A stretch of DNA of 64,000 nucleotides from NCBI GenBank assembly GCA_943370215.1, contig CALRQC020000014.1:59879-123878 (forward strand), in the 5' to 3' direction. Under the pieces are notes generated by a model that did not search any database, had not been told where the DNA came from, and saw only the letters and a program-made list of their open reading frames with translations. This stretch comes from Niveispirillum sp943370215 (GTDB lineage: Bacteria > Pseudomonadota > Alphaproteobacteria > Azospirillales > Azospirillaceae). The first letter of the stretch is position 1. Each line of letters opens with the position of its first letter. Shown one piece after another: positions 1 to 8,840 of the stretch. The position numbers were made by a program, and so were the translations under genes.

Positions 1-987
1 GGCAACCTTGGTGCGGTCGACCGATAATATGAAGCGCTGGGCATCCCAGAGGTTCCCCAGGGCACCTGCCGATAGGCGCACCGCACCTTTCACAAATACG
101 TCACGCCGGAATTGCTGATTGACCATGAAGTCGCGCAGCGTCTCCTGGCGGGTAACATCGCTGACCTGGGCCAGAGCCTGCTGCTGTTCGGGCGTAAGGT
201 TGACGGCATCCAGCCGGTCCAGCAAGTGGGCCGACGTGATCCAGTTCAGCTTCGCCTTGGCCATCTCCGCAGCGACATCACCATGGTAAAAGGGCGTCCA
301 ATGCTGGTTAAGATATTCGTGCGCCACATAGGCACGCGGCTGACCCTTAATCCGCTCAAGCCGCTCTGTCATGCCGGGGTTTGTGCTGAAGAAGCGGCCA
401 TTGACGCTGGAAACAGATTCCGCCAGGGCGAGCGCCTGCTCGATCCGGCCGGTGATAGCCTGCCCGGCCGCCGCGGCCGCCCCTTCCACCAAAAGCCGCC
501 GCAAGGGCATGGCCGCCGCCCAACCTGGCAAGGTGTTATAGGAGATGTAAACCAGCCCGCCCGGACGCAAGCGCCGCCGAATGAACTCGACGATCTCCGC
601 ACGGTGCTGATCGCTGACCCAGCTATAGATTCCGTGCAGGGAAATGATGTCGAATTCAGGCAGATCGGTTCTGGCTAGAAACTCGGCAAAACTATCTTCA
701 TAGAAAGTGATGTTGTCGTTACCCGCCTCCGCCGCGAGATCACGCGCACCAGCCACCTGTGCCGGATTAAAATCCGTAGCGTGAAACTGGATATGTGGGT
801 TGGCGGCCGCAAGCAGGTTGCTGGAATAACCCTGCCCACAGCCCAACTCACAATAGGTCAAAGGCTGCACCATGCGATGGCCCGACAACAATGTCGCGAA
901 GTTCAGCAGTGACGGGCTCAGCTCCCGATAAAAACCGTGGGTATAGGAGATTTCGGCCATGTAACCAGCCGACCAGTCCGTCGTCAT
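1..987 (-). CDS. SAM-dependent methyltransferase with C-terminal regulatory domain (3' end cut by window)
   Basis: Read on the minus strand from ATG at 987 the frame stays open for 329 codons to the window edge, so the C-terminus is missing. An N-terminal class I methyltransferase fold is visible: motif I CELGCGQGYSSN near residues 46-57, the acidic end of strand 2 in HATDFNPAQ near 69-77, and a post-I region DNITFYEDSF. After about residue 200 the sequence (TERLERIKGQPRAYVAHEY and following) resembles the methyltransferase regulatory domain that often follows this fold. The methyl acceptor cannot be told from sequence. The gene lies 117 bp downstream of a glycosyltransferase on the same strand, which suggests modification of a surface sugar; that is inference. 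Confidence 0.82.
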   Translation of the reverse strand, partial: MTTDWSAGYMAEISYTHGFYRELSPSLLNFATLLSGHRMVQPLTYCELGCGQGYSSNLLAAANPHIQFHATDFNPAQVAGARDLAAEAGNDNITFYEDSFAEFLARTDLPEFDIISLHGIYSWVSDQHRAEIVEFIRRRLRPGGLVYISYNTLPGWAAAMPLRRLLVEGAAAAAGQAITGRIEQALALAESVSSVNGRFFSTNPGMTERLERIKGQPRAYVAHEYLNQHWTPFYHGDVAAEMAKAKLNWITSAHLLDRLDAVNLTPEQQQALAQVSDVTRQETLRDFMVNQQFRRDVFVKGAVRLSAGALGNLWDAQRFILSVDRTKVA

Positions 988-1104
988 TCCCTGCAGCCTT
1001 TGATACGTGGTTATAGCAACGCTCATACCCGACTGGCCCCCAGCACGCAACCAAGGCCTTGGTGCCGATGCATCATTCAGCCATATTGGGCGATCATGTG
1101 TGGA

Positions 1105-2328
1105 TCAACCGCCCCGGGCTATCCGATTGATCAAGGCTTGTTGCTGCGGCAAACACACCCGAAGCAGATCGAAACGGTCAATCACCGTCTGTCGGGCAGC
1201 CTGCCGCATCGCCTGGTAGCGTTGCTCATGCCCCACCACTTCGGCGACGGCATTGGCGAGTCCCTCATAATCGAAGAAATCGACCAGCAACCCGTTACGC
1301 CCATGTTCGATCACTTCCTGCACAGGCGGCGTGGCACTGCCGATGACGGGCGCACCGCAAGACATCGCTTCCAGCATCGACCAGGATAAGACGAACGGAT
1401 AAGTCAGATAAACATGGGCGGCAGAGACCTGCATCAAGGCAACAAAAGCCGGATAGGAGATGTGCCCGACAAAGGCCACCCGCGAATGGTCGATCCGATC
1501 CGCCACTTCCTTGAGAAAGATTTCCTTCCAGGTCGTGCCCTCCGGCGCCTTGGCGCCGTAGGAAACGCCATCGCGGCCAACCAGAACAAAAAAGGCATCC
1601 GGGATAAGGCGTTGCATCAGTGGAAGTGCCCGCATGAAGCTGTGATAGCCACGATACGGTTCCAGGTTGCGGTTAACGAAGGTGATTACCTTCATTCCCG
1701 GCCTTAACACCAGATCACGCTCAGCAATCGCAATGGAAGCACCTTGGTTGGGCGTCAGTCGATCCGTATTGATACCATCATGCACAACCTCCACCTTCGA
1801 ATGCGCGAAGGAAGGATAGGAGGCACGCTGCCAATGCGTTGGACTGTAGCCAGCGTCCATCTGTTCCAACGAGAGCAGCCCACTGGAGTTCTTGGCCCGG
1901 ACACGGGCTGCACTTTGCCATAACGTTGCCGCGAATTCCGGATCGAAATTCACGTCGCCGCCCCGGGCGGCATAGTAGAATTCCAGGAAATGTAACTGCG
2001 GCGCATCAGGCCAGATGTCGCGCAGGAAAAGCATCTCACCCCAGCCGGGGTGACCGACAATGATGTCCGGTCGATAGCCAGAGGAACGCAAGTCCGCTGC
2101 AGCCGTGGCACAAGCCTCCCCGCGGAGCACCTTGGTTTCAAAATCGCTGGCCCAGGGGTGAATATTGGGCGAGCTGCCACGCTGCGTCCGATAACGGATA
2201 AACTGTGTGCCAGGCTGCTCCGCGCCGTCGATCGCCAATGCCGTAATTTGATGACCCGCGGCAAGCAAGGCCGGCACCAGTGATTTGAACTGGCCGGGAA
2301 AGTTTTGGTGAACAAACAGGATCTTCAT
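1105..2328 (-). CDS. Glycosyltransferase family 4 (GT-B fold)
   Basis: This 407-residue protein starts at ATG 2328, preceded by GAAGGAG in the upstream 20 bases. The N-terminus (MKILFVHQNFPGQFKSL) is the usual opening strand of GT4 enzymes that begin with a glycine-rich acceptor loop. The C-terminal half carries the nucleotide-sugar site: VNRNLEPYRGYHSF near 220, then the family EX7E region SMLEAMSCGAPVIG near 340-355. It should move a sugar from an NDP donor to a lipid-linked or protein acceptor at the cytoplasmic face. Donor and acceptor are unknown. Between its start and the S-layer gene upstream lies a strong terminator, so it is probably transcribed separately, perhaps together with the methyltransferase downstream. 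Confidence 0.88.
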   Translation of the reverse strand: MKILFVHQNFPGQFKSLVPALLAAGHQITALAIDGAEQPGTQFIRYRTQRGSSPNIHPWASDFETKVLRGEACATAAADLRSSGYRPDIIVGHPGWGEMLFLRDIWPDAPQLHFLEFYYAARGGDVNFDPEFAATLWQSAARVRAKNSSGLLSLEQMDAGYSPTHWQRASYPSFAHSKVEVVHDGINTDRLTPNQGASIAIAERDLVLRPGMKVITFVNRNLEPYRGYHSFMRALPLMQRLIPDAFFVLVGRDGVSYGAKAPEGTTWKEIFLKEVADRIDHSRVAFVGHISYPAFVALMQVSAAHVYLTYPFVLSWSMLEAMSCGAPVIGSATPPVQEVIEHGRNGLLVDFFDYEGLANAVAEVVGHEQRYQAMRQAARQTVIDRFDLLRVCLPQQQALINRIARGG

Positions 2329-2390
2329 GGAACGCCGCCAACTCCTTCAGGGCAGTAACATACTGCTAACGTCTCAGCGCGGCTTTCCAA

Positions 2391-2422
2391 AGAAAAAAGA
2401 CCCCGGATTTCTCCGGGGTCTT
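2391..2422 (-). terminator. Rho-independent terminator of the S-layer gene
   Basis: A perfect 9-bp stem (2399-2407 with 2412-2420, GACCCCGGA/TCCGGGGTC) closes a TTTC tetraloop. Read on the minus strand it is followed by TCTTTTTTCTTT. It lies 45 bp past the stop codon of the S-layer gene, the expected place for a strong terminator of a very highly transcribed gene. Confidence 0.9.
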
Positions 2423-2466
2423 CAGTCTACTCCCGAAGGAGCAAATCAGTCTTCTGAGCGAACCAA

Positions 2467-5400
2467 TTAGATGTTGTGCGGGTTCAGCACTTCACCGGTG
2501 ATGGAAACGCCGGACAGATCGATCAGACCGGTCAGCTTAACAACCTGATCACCCGTGGTGGCGCTGCTGACGAACACGTCGTCGTTGTTGTTGTCAACAA
2601 CGAGGTAGGTGTCGCCATTGTACTGGAACCACGTCACAACGGCGTTGGTGCCAGCACCGGTGTGGCCAGAGGAAGCGGCGTTCAGGTAGTCAGCGAAAGC
2701 CGCCGTACCAGCCAGAGCAACCTTGTCGCCCAGGGTGCCGTTGGAGATAGCACCGGTCGACAGAGACAGAGCCGACAGGTTGATCGAGTCACCGGGAACC
2801 AGGGAAGCGCCCGAACCGGCATCCTTGGTGAAGTCGGTGATCGTGGCGTAAATGTTACCGTTGGCGTTCGGCGCATTCAGAATGAAGCTGTCAGAGCCGG
2901 TGCCACCGGTAACGGTCGCCAGACCAGTGCCAATGGTGATGGTGTCGTTGCCCGCACCGCCATCGATGGAGTGGGCGCCGTTGCCAGCAGTGATGGTGTC
3001 GTTACCATCGCCACCGGAAATGGTGTAATTGCCATTGCCAGCGGTGATGGTGTCGTTACCAGCGCCACCCAGGATGGAGGCATTGCCGTTGCCGGCGGTG
3101 ATGACGTCGTTACCGGCGCCACCGTCCAGCGTATCGTTACCGCCACCACCGATGATGGTGTCGTTGCCGTCGCCACCGACGATGGAGTCCACCTTGGTGT
3201 TGCCGGTCAGCACGTCGTTGCCGATACCGCCCTTGATCGTGACCGTGCTGCTGCCGGTATAGGCAGAAGTGTAGGTCACGCCCAGGGCAGCAGCGTCAGC
3301 GGCCTTACCGGTGATACCGGAGGCGTCGAAGCTGGTGACATTGACGGCGGTGGTGTTGGTCAGCACCAGACCCGCATTGCCCGTCACGGTGATGGAGGTC
3401 GCATCAGCGGTCGCCAGCGTGAGGGTGTTGGTGTGGGCGGTGCTGTTGGTATCGGTGTTGGTGATGTTCACCGACTCAATACCAGAGGCCGTGATGGTGC
3501 CAGCCGCCAGAGCGGCATCGGAGGTCAGGGTCAGCGCCAGGCTGTCCGACTTACCGGTCGCATCCTTCAGGACATAGGAGGTGTTGAAGCCCGGCGAAGC
3601 CGTCAGCGTCAGACCGACGCCAGCAGCAACGTTGGAGTAAGTGACCGCACCGGTAACAGCACCCTGCTTCAGCGAGGTGAAGCCGGTGGCGTTGTAGGTA
3701 CCACCGCCGGCAGCGCTGCCGAGCTGCAGAACTTCAAAGCCGGTGATGTTGGCGTTGGCGGCTGCGTCAAAGTTGCCAGCAAAGTTGACAACCAGAACGT
3801 CAGCGGTGCCGGCGCCGCCATCAATCGCCTTGGTCGGAGCGACACCGATAGTCACGGTATCCACACCCGAACCACCCTTGTAGGTGGCGGCGGCGGCATT
3901 GATCGTCACGGTGTTGGCGCCCGAGGAACCGGATGCGTCAACGGCCGTCACGGTCTTGCCGTTGAAGTCAGCCTTGACACCACCGGAACCCGAAACCGTC
4001 ACCGTATCCAGAACGGTCAGACCGGCAGTGGAGGCGAGCTCCAGAGCGGCGCTGCCGGAAACGGTCAGGGCCTTGACACCATCAGCCGAGATGTCGGTCA
4101 ACTTGGCGGCAGTGCCCGAAGTCGACAGATTCAGCTTGGTGTAAGCGTCCTTGGTGTCCGTCAGCGTGCCACCGACAACACCATTCAGCGCCACGTTCAG
4201 CGTGGTCACGGTCGGCGTGGTCAGCGCGTTGGTGATATCCACAGCAGCATTGCCACCCGTCAGGGACAGGTTGGACAGCGCGTTGGAGCTGATGAGCGTG
4301 CCACCGTAGTTCTCCAGCGTCACGGCGGTGATGGTACCAGCCTTGTCGGTCGAACCGGCATTGGCGTCCTGAACGGACACGGCACCATTCGCGACACCGG
4401 CAACAGTGGCAGAAGCCGTGGCGGCGGCGGTCTGCTTCACGGTCACAGCCGTGGTCGCAGACGTACCGGTCACGGTGGTCGTGCCCAGCGTGGTGGTGGT
4501 GTTGACGGCGTTAGCGGCCAAGTTGTTGACCGTAACGGTGGTACCACCCGTCACGTTGACAGCACCAGCAGCGCCAGAAACACTGGAGGTGTTGGTCACG
4601 GCCACGGTGGAGGTGGCGCCGGTAACGGTGATGGCACCAGTGGAAGCGCCCGTGCTGTTCACGGTCACAGCACCAGCAGCATCGGTGATCGTGATGGCAC
4701 CGGAGGTACGGTCAGCCGTCGTGGCGGTGACGGTCTTACCACCGGTAACAGTCAGGTCGCTCGCGCCGGCCTTGGTGGAAGTCGCGCTAACAGCAACGGT
4801 CGTGTCGGCCACAACCGCAACCTTACCAGCACCCGTGGCAGTAACAGCCGACAGGCCGGTCCAGCCCTTCACATTGGCGTCAACCGTACCGGTCGTGGTG
4901 ATCGTTGCGGTTTCAACATTCTTCACCGACGCACCAGCATTGATGGTGACGTTATCGGTGGTGATGAAGGTGATGATATCGTTACCGGCGCCGCCATCAA
5001 CGGAATCCAGGGAGATCAGGCTGGAACCGTTGCCACCAACAATGGTGTCGTTACCAGCGCCGCCAACCAGGGTATCGATACCACCGGTGAGGGTCAGGGT
5101 CTGACCAACCGGATCCGTACGATCCGAAATCGCAAAGACGTTGGAGCCGGTCAGAGTGACGGCCTTCAGAGTACCGTCAAACAGGCTGATCTTGAAGCCT
5201 TCCAGACCTTCGGCGACCTGATCGTTCACCGGGGTGATCTTGAAGGTGCCAGTGGTAGAACCGGCCTTGATTTCGACAGTGCCGGTCAGAACGGTAAAGT
5301 CAGCAGCCGAAGCCGACGCAATCGTGCCGCCATTGGTATCGCCGACGATGTTGAAGGTCAGCGTAACGTCCTGGGCAGCGATCACCGAAGAGGTGACGGT

Positions 5401-6021
5401 GAAGACGGTTTCGTTGCCCTCAGTCAGGGTGGAGGACGCCGCCGTGATGCTGTAGCTCGGGTTGGCGGTCGGGAAACCGCGGCCTTCGTACATGCCGATG
5501 TTGTAGTAGTGATAACGGGCAGCGGCAGCACCCGTGTAACCAGCGAAGTTGTTGCCGGCATTCAGATAGGCAGCAACATCCGGGTTGGCAGCCAGATAGG
5601 CAGCAGCATCAAAGCCGGAGGCAACGCGGTTTTCGGCAATGCCGTAATTGACAAAATGCTCATACAGCGCGGCAGCACCGGAAACACCAGCGTCGGCCAG
5701 ATCCGGGTTCTGAGCGGCATAGACATCCGCATTGAACTGAGCGGCGGAGAGGATGCTACGACCTTCGTAGATACCGTATTCCACGAAGTGCTGGGTCAAC
5801 TGCGCATCGGTCTTGATGCCAGCATCGGCCAGATCGGGGTTATTGGTTGCGTAAACCGAAGGCTTGAAAGCTTCAGAGAACGGCCGACCCTCAAACTTAC
5901 CGTACTGCTCCCAGTGAGCCTTGCCAGAAGCAAACACACCAGCCTTAACGGCAGCGGCAACGTCCGCATTGTGGGCAAGGTAGTACGCCTCGTTATAGAG
6001 GGAGCTCAACGTGACAGCCAT
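2467..6021 (-). CDS. RsaA-like S-layer / RTX surface protein with a different N-terminal anchor
   Basis: The protein has 1184 residues, is rich in T, A, G, V and N, and has no cysteine and no Sec signal peptide. From about residue 470 to the end it follows Caulobacter RsaA closely in order and wording: NAVNTTTTLG, TAAATASATVAG, LTLTSDAALAAGTI, TDTNSTAHTNTLTLA, SITVTGNAGL, and the tail WFQYNGDTYLVVD. RTX calcium-binding nonapeptides of GGxGxDxxx type occur at about 310-355 and in a dense block at about 930-1045. The C-terminal ~140 residues should be the uncleaved type I secretion signal. The N-terminus is unlike RsaA: four ~43-residue repeats (residues 8-183) and then a Calx-beta-like domain (about 188-290). 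Start ATG 6021 has GGAGA seven bases upstream. No type I secretion ABC transporter gene is nearby. Family and secretion route are confident; lattice formation is inferred. Confidence 0.9.
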   Translation of the reverse strand: MAVTLSSLYNEAYYLAHNADVAAAVKAGVFASGKAHWEQYGKFEGRPFSEAFKPSVYATNNPDLADAGIKTDAQLTQHFVEYGIYEGRSILSAAQFNADVYAAQNPDLADAGVSGAAALYEHFVNYGIAENRVASGFDAAAYLAANPDVAAYLNAGNNFAGYTGAAAARYHYYNIGMYEGRGFPTANPSYSITAASSTLTEGNETVFTVTSSVIAAQDVTLTFNIVGDTNGGTIASASAADFTVLTGTVEIKAGSTTGTFKITPVNDQVAEGLEGFKISLFDGTLKAVTLTGSNVFAISDRTDPVGQTLTLTGGIDTLVGGAGNDTIVGGNGSSLISLDSVDGGAGNDIITFITTDNVTINAGASVKNVETATITTTGTVDANVKGWTGLSAVTATGAGKVAVVADTTVAVSATSTKAGASDLTVTGGKTVTATTADRTSGAITITDAAGAVTVNSTGASTGAITVTGATSTVAVTNTSSVSGAAGAVNVTGGTTVTVNNLAANAVNTTTTLGTTTVTGTSATTAVTVKQTAAATASATVAGVANGAVSVQDANAGSTDKAGTITAVTLENYGGTLISSNALSNLSLTGGNAAVDITNALTTPTVTTLNVALNGVVGGTLTDTKDAYTKLNLSTSGTAAKLTDISADGVKALTVSGSAALELASTAGLTVLDTVTVSGSGGVKADFNGKTVTAVDASGSSGANTVTINAAAATYKGGSGVDTVTIGVAPTKAIDGGAGTADVLVVNFAGNFDAAANANITGFEVLQLGSAAGGGTYNATGFTSLKQGAVTGAVTYSNVAAGVGLTLTASPGFNTSYVLKDATGKSDSLALTLTSDAALAAGTITASGIESVNITNTDTNSTAHTNTLTLATADATSITVTGNAGLVLTNTTAVNVTSFDASGITGKAADAAALGVTYTSAYTGSSTVTIKGGIGNDVLTGNTKVDSIVGGDGNDTIIGGGGNDTLDGGAGNDVITAGNGNASILGGAGNDTITAGNGNYTISGGDGNDTITAGNGAHSIDGGAGNDTITIGTGLATVTGGTGSDSFILNAPNANGNIYATITDFTKDAGSGASLVPGDSINLSALSLSTGAISNGTLGDKVALAGTAAFADYLNAASSGHTGAGTNAVVTWFQYNGDTYLVVDNNNDDVFVSSATTGDQVVKLTGLIDLSGVSITGEVLNPHNI
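2890..3235 (-). repeat. RTX block with 54-bp (18-residue) tandem repeat
   Basis: Inside the S-layer gene the block encodes about ten GGxGNDxI-type nonapeptides. Four central copies keep an 18-residue period (TITAGNG..xI.GG.GND), visible as near-identical 54-bp units reading gtgatggtgtcgttacc on the plus strand. The unit should form a calcium-bound parallel beta roll after export. Confidence 0.88.
5472..6000 (-). repeat. Four N-terminal ~43-residue repeats in the S-layer protein
   Basis: The repeats share a pattern of aromatic-Y, then NPDLADAG or NPDVAA, a small-residue helix, H-F/Y-x-x-Y/N-G-I-Y-EGR. Copies lie at residues about 9-48, 53-90, 96-134 and 138-183. They are diverged at DNA level, so they are old duplications. 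Similar repeats are common in secreted alphaproteobacterial proteins; an envelope-binding role is inferred from their N-terminal position. Confidence 0.82.
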
Positions 6022-6540
6022 CTAGATTCTCCGTAGGTTGGCTAACATGCCTGACCGAAATGCTGAAAAACGGGTGGAGTTGAGCAAGCCAAAGGGCAAT
6101 TTACAACCGAAATTCCGGCTGCATATGACGGAACAGGATACTCAGCGGCCGGCTGACCGACCGCGAAATGCGGAGGCAACGACCAGAGGAAGTCATTTTG
6201 CTCACTGAAAACACGCCCGTTAGACCCTTATTCGTTCAAGCGTAGTAGGTTCTTTAAGCGACCCGGCTCTCTTACGCAAGAGCCAAATGAGCGCGGGATT
6301 CCGCGAAAACCCGACTTTGTTAAGTAACTCGCTAACAGGAGGTCGCTGTTCAAGGCCAAACAGGGGCCGATCAAGGCCATCTCCTTGTTAAAGCGGTATT
6401 TTTTCCATGGGAGCGCTACAATGCAAATTTGTCACAGCCGACCATGAAAGAATGGTGCCGCCGTGGCTGTAAACATGCCGCCTGTCGCTGATGGGAGCGA
6501 ATCCAACTACGGTGCCCTCCCCGACAGTAGCAAGCCGCGT
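6022..6540. other. 519-bp intergenic region: promoter and leader of the S-layer gene
   Basis: No credible gene is present on either strand. The only clear signals are the ribosome-binding GGAGA close to the S-layer start and a small hairpin at 6269-6282 (CTCTT-ACGC-AAGAG). The GC content is visibly lower than in the flanking genes. The length suggests a long 5' leader or several promoters. I could not assign a -35/-10 pair with confidence, and I see no T-tailed terminator for the glycosyltransferase ending at 6541. Confidence 0.55.
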
Positions 6541-7494
6541 TCAAGCACGCAGGTAGAAGCCAATCGTCCGAATCACGCCCGACAAGCGGAAGCCATGGCG
6601 AATCATGCACAGGCGACGGGCCAGGAAACCCTGTCGGGAGAGCGAACGGAAAGCGGCCAACGTCCTGGCACGCGCCGGGGGCAAGTCCGCCCCACACAGC
6701 CGATCCAAAGCGCCGGCCTGCGCGTAGAGACGATCCATCCAGGCCAGAAAGCGCTGCTGATTTGCCCGGAACCGACCGCTGCGAATCTTATCGCGCACGG
6801 CATCAGCCGCGGACCAGGCTTTCGCGCCAACGGCGTTATTTCCGTGCTGACGGTAATCGATCAGGCATTCCGGCATCGTAATAATCTTGCCCCGCCCGGC
6901 ACAAACCAAGGCTAACCACCAGTCATGCATCAGCGCTTCCGGTGGAACATTGCAACCGATTCGACAGGCGGACCGGTTGATCCCCATCGCACAGCCAGTG
7001 ACGACATTCTCTGTCAACAGGCGATGAAACGCGGCACCCGCCACCGCATCCATACCCTGGAACTGCCGGAAGCTTGCATTGATCACCTTGCCGTCGGCAT
7101 CCACGACAGCGAGATCACAGAAGGCCAGCAGCGGAATTTCACAGCCGAATTCGCTTTCTGCCCGCATCAATGCCGCCACGGTGGCCCCCACCTTATCGGC
7201 GTGCCAGTAATCATCCTGGTCGGCGAAGAGAATGTAGGGCGCATCCGCCACAGCCATCAGGCGGGCGAAATTGGCAGCAGCTCCACCAGCCGGCTGATCC
7301 GTTTCAATGATGACGACCCGCGTGGGATCGCGCACCTGCCAAGCGCGTATCAATGCCAGTGTACCATCATGCGAGCCATCATCACGCACCAGCACACGGT
7401 AATCCCGGTCACGCTGCGCCTCGATCGAGCCGATCAGGGCAGGCAGATAAGTCTCACCATTGTAGGTAGCCAGAAGGATATCGGTACGCGCCAT
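6541..7494 (-). CDS. Glycosyltransferase family 2 (rhamnosyltransferase-like)
   Basis: From ATG 7494 the protein has 317 residues. It opens MARTDILLATYNGE, the normal start of a GT-A domain, followed by VLVRDDGSHDGT (nucleotide binding) and ILFADQDDYWHADK, which holds the metal-binding DxD. This layout matches rhamnosyl- and similar transferases of O-antigen and capsule clusters. A GTG 33 bases upstream (7527) keeps the frame but adds a basic, non-homologous stretch and has no ribosome site, so I prefer the ATG. It is divergent from another GT2 gene, with about 220 bp between them that must hold both promoters. The product should work on the polysaccharide made by this region; the linkage is unknown. 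Confidence 0.88.
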   Translation of the reverse strand: MARTDILLATYNGETYLPALIGSIEAQRDRDYRVLVRDDGSHDGTLALIRAWQVRDPTRVVIIETDQPAGGAAANFARLMAVADAPYILFADQDDYWHADKVGATVAALMRAESEFGCEIPLLAFCDLAVVDADGKVINASFRQFQGMDAVAGAAFHRLLTENVVTGCAMGINRSACRIGCNVPPEALMHDWWLALVCAGRGKIITMPECLIDYRQHGNNAVGAKAWSAADAVRDKIRSGRFRANQQRFLAWMDRLYAQAGALDRLCGADLPPARARTLAAFRSLSRQGFLARRLCMIRHGFRLSGVIRTIGFYLRA

Positions 7495-7716
7495 GGTCTT
7501 CAACCGGAAACGGAACAGGATGGTCACGGGCTAGCCGTGGGGGCGGACTGTTGCGCGAATTCCGGCTTGGGTGGAAGTGCTACTTGTGGATGGCAGCCGA
7601 ATGACTGCCCCTTGCCATATAGTGAGGAAATCAAAACCAGCCGCCCGCGCCATTGACCATGCCCCGCCCACGTCCTAGACACGCAGGCAGGCCAAGCGCT
7701 GGAGATTGAACCGCAA

Positions 7717-8721
7717 ATGACAGTGACACCCGATAGGGTCACAGCAGATACCCCGCTATGCTGGATCGTACTGCTGAACTGGAACGGTCACGCCGACACC
7801 ATTGCCTGCATCGACAGCGTGATGGCGCTGGCGGATGTCCGCTGGCGCTTGATCGTTTGCGACAATGCCTCCACCGATGGGTCATCGCCCATTTTATGGC
7901 AAGCACTCAGCAAACGTTTCGGTTCGCGGTTTCAGGCCTTGAGCGAAACCGAAGCCGTCACCGCCCCCCTGTCCCCCGATACGGACGCCTTCCTGATCCA
8001 GAACGCTGCCAACCATGGATACGCCGGTGGCAATAATGTTGGCGTGCGGCTGGCCTTGCGCGATCCGGCGATGGCAGCAGTCTGGATTCTCAACAATGAC
8101 ACAGAGGTCGACCCCGGCGCACTGAAGGCATTGTGGTCCCATGCTGTGGCACATCCGCGCCATGGCATCATCGGCTCCACCTTGCTCTACCACGACCGGC
8201 CCGACACCATCCAGGCGGCCGGAGGCGGCACCTATCACCGTTGGACAGGGCTCTGCGATCATCATGGGTATGGGGAAGCCCGTGAAGCAGCGACGCGCCA
8301 TGCTGACCGGCCACTCGATTATGTCTTCGGGGCCGCCATGTTCATCCGCCGCGAGTGGCTGGAACAGGTCGGGCTGATGGATGAAAGTCTATTCCTTTAT
8401 TTCGAGGAGATCGATTATTGCCGGGCAGGGCGCAACCGGTTCGATATTGGTTACTGCCCGGCCGCCATCGTCTTCCATAAAGAGGGGGGCAGCACCGGCG
8501 GCAAGCGGGAAGCCGTCAGTCTGCTGGCGGATTTCTATAACCTCCGCAACCGGTTACGTATTACTTGGCGTCACTTCCCCTATGCGCTGCCGACCGTTTG
8601 GGCCGGCCTGCTGGTGACCCTGTTCAACCGCTGGCGACGGGGGCAGCGCGACCGGGTGGCTATGGTGCTGCGCATCGCGCTGCACTTCCGCCATATCGAA
8701 TTCAAGGATCTGAAGCGGTAA
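7717..8721 (+). CDS. Glycosyltransferase family 2 (WbbL/rhamnosyltransferase type)
   Basis: The 334-residue GT-A protein opens with WIVLLNWNGHADT, then has VCDNASTDGS, the spacer NHGYAGGNNVGV and the DxD region WILNNDTEVD. These are hallmarks of the subgroup containing dTDP-rhamnosyltransferases such as WbbL. A later FEEIDYCRAGRN segment is the acceptor-side ED motif. The C-terminus is basic and amphipathic, as expected for a peripheral membrane enzyme. It precedes the rfbCBAD genes on the same strand by about 120 bp, so dTDP-L-rhamnose is the likely donor. That is an inference from context. Confidence 0.88.
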   Translation: MTVTPDRVTADTPLCWIVLLNWNGHADTIACIDSVMALADVRWRLIVCDNASTDGSSPILWQALSKRFGSRFQALSETEAVTAPLSPDTDAFLIQNAANHGYAGGNNVGVRLALRDPAMAAVWILNNDTEVDPGALKALWSHAVAHPRHGIIGSTLLYHDRPDTIQAAGGGTYHRWTGLCDHHGYGEAREAATRHADRPLDYVFGAAMFIRREWLEQVGLMDESLFLYFEEIDYCRAGRNRFDIGYCPAAIVFHKEGGSTGGKREAVSLLADFYNLRNRLRITWRHFPYALPTVWAGLLVTLFNRWRRGQRDRVAMVLRIALHFRHIEFKDLKR

Positions 8722-8840
8722 CCCGCCCGAACGCCGCGGCGGGCCTGCCATGTGGCGGGTTGCCGTGTCGCTGCGGCTGAGGCATAAACGCGGCGGGGCG
8801 ATATCAAACATGAGGGGTCGGCGCCCTTGCCTGCCCCGCT

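Noticed and set aside
2890..3235. Regularly spaced 54-bp repeats that look array-like.
   Set aside because: They are in frame and encode RTX nonapeptides; no unique spacers, leader or cas genes, so not CRISPR.
2476..6036. A 1186-codon open frame on the plus strand, antisense to the whole S-layer gene.
   Set aside because: Its product is a monotonous Gly/Val/Gln/Arg/Asp sequence with no domain. It arises because the S-layer gene uses few codons that read as stops on the other strand.
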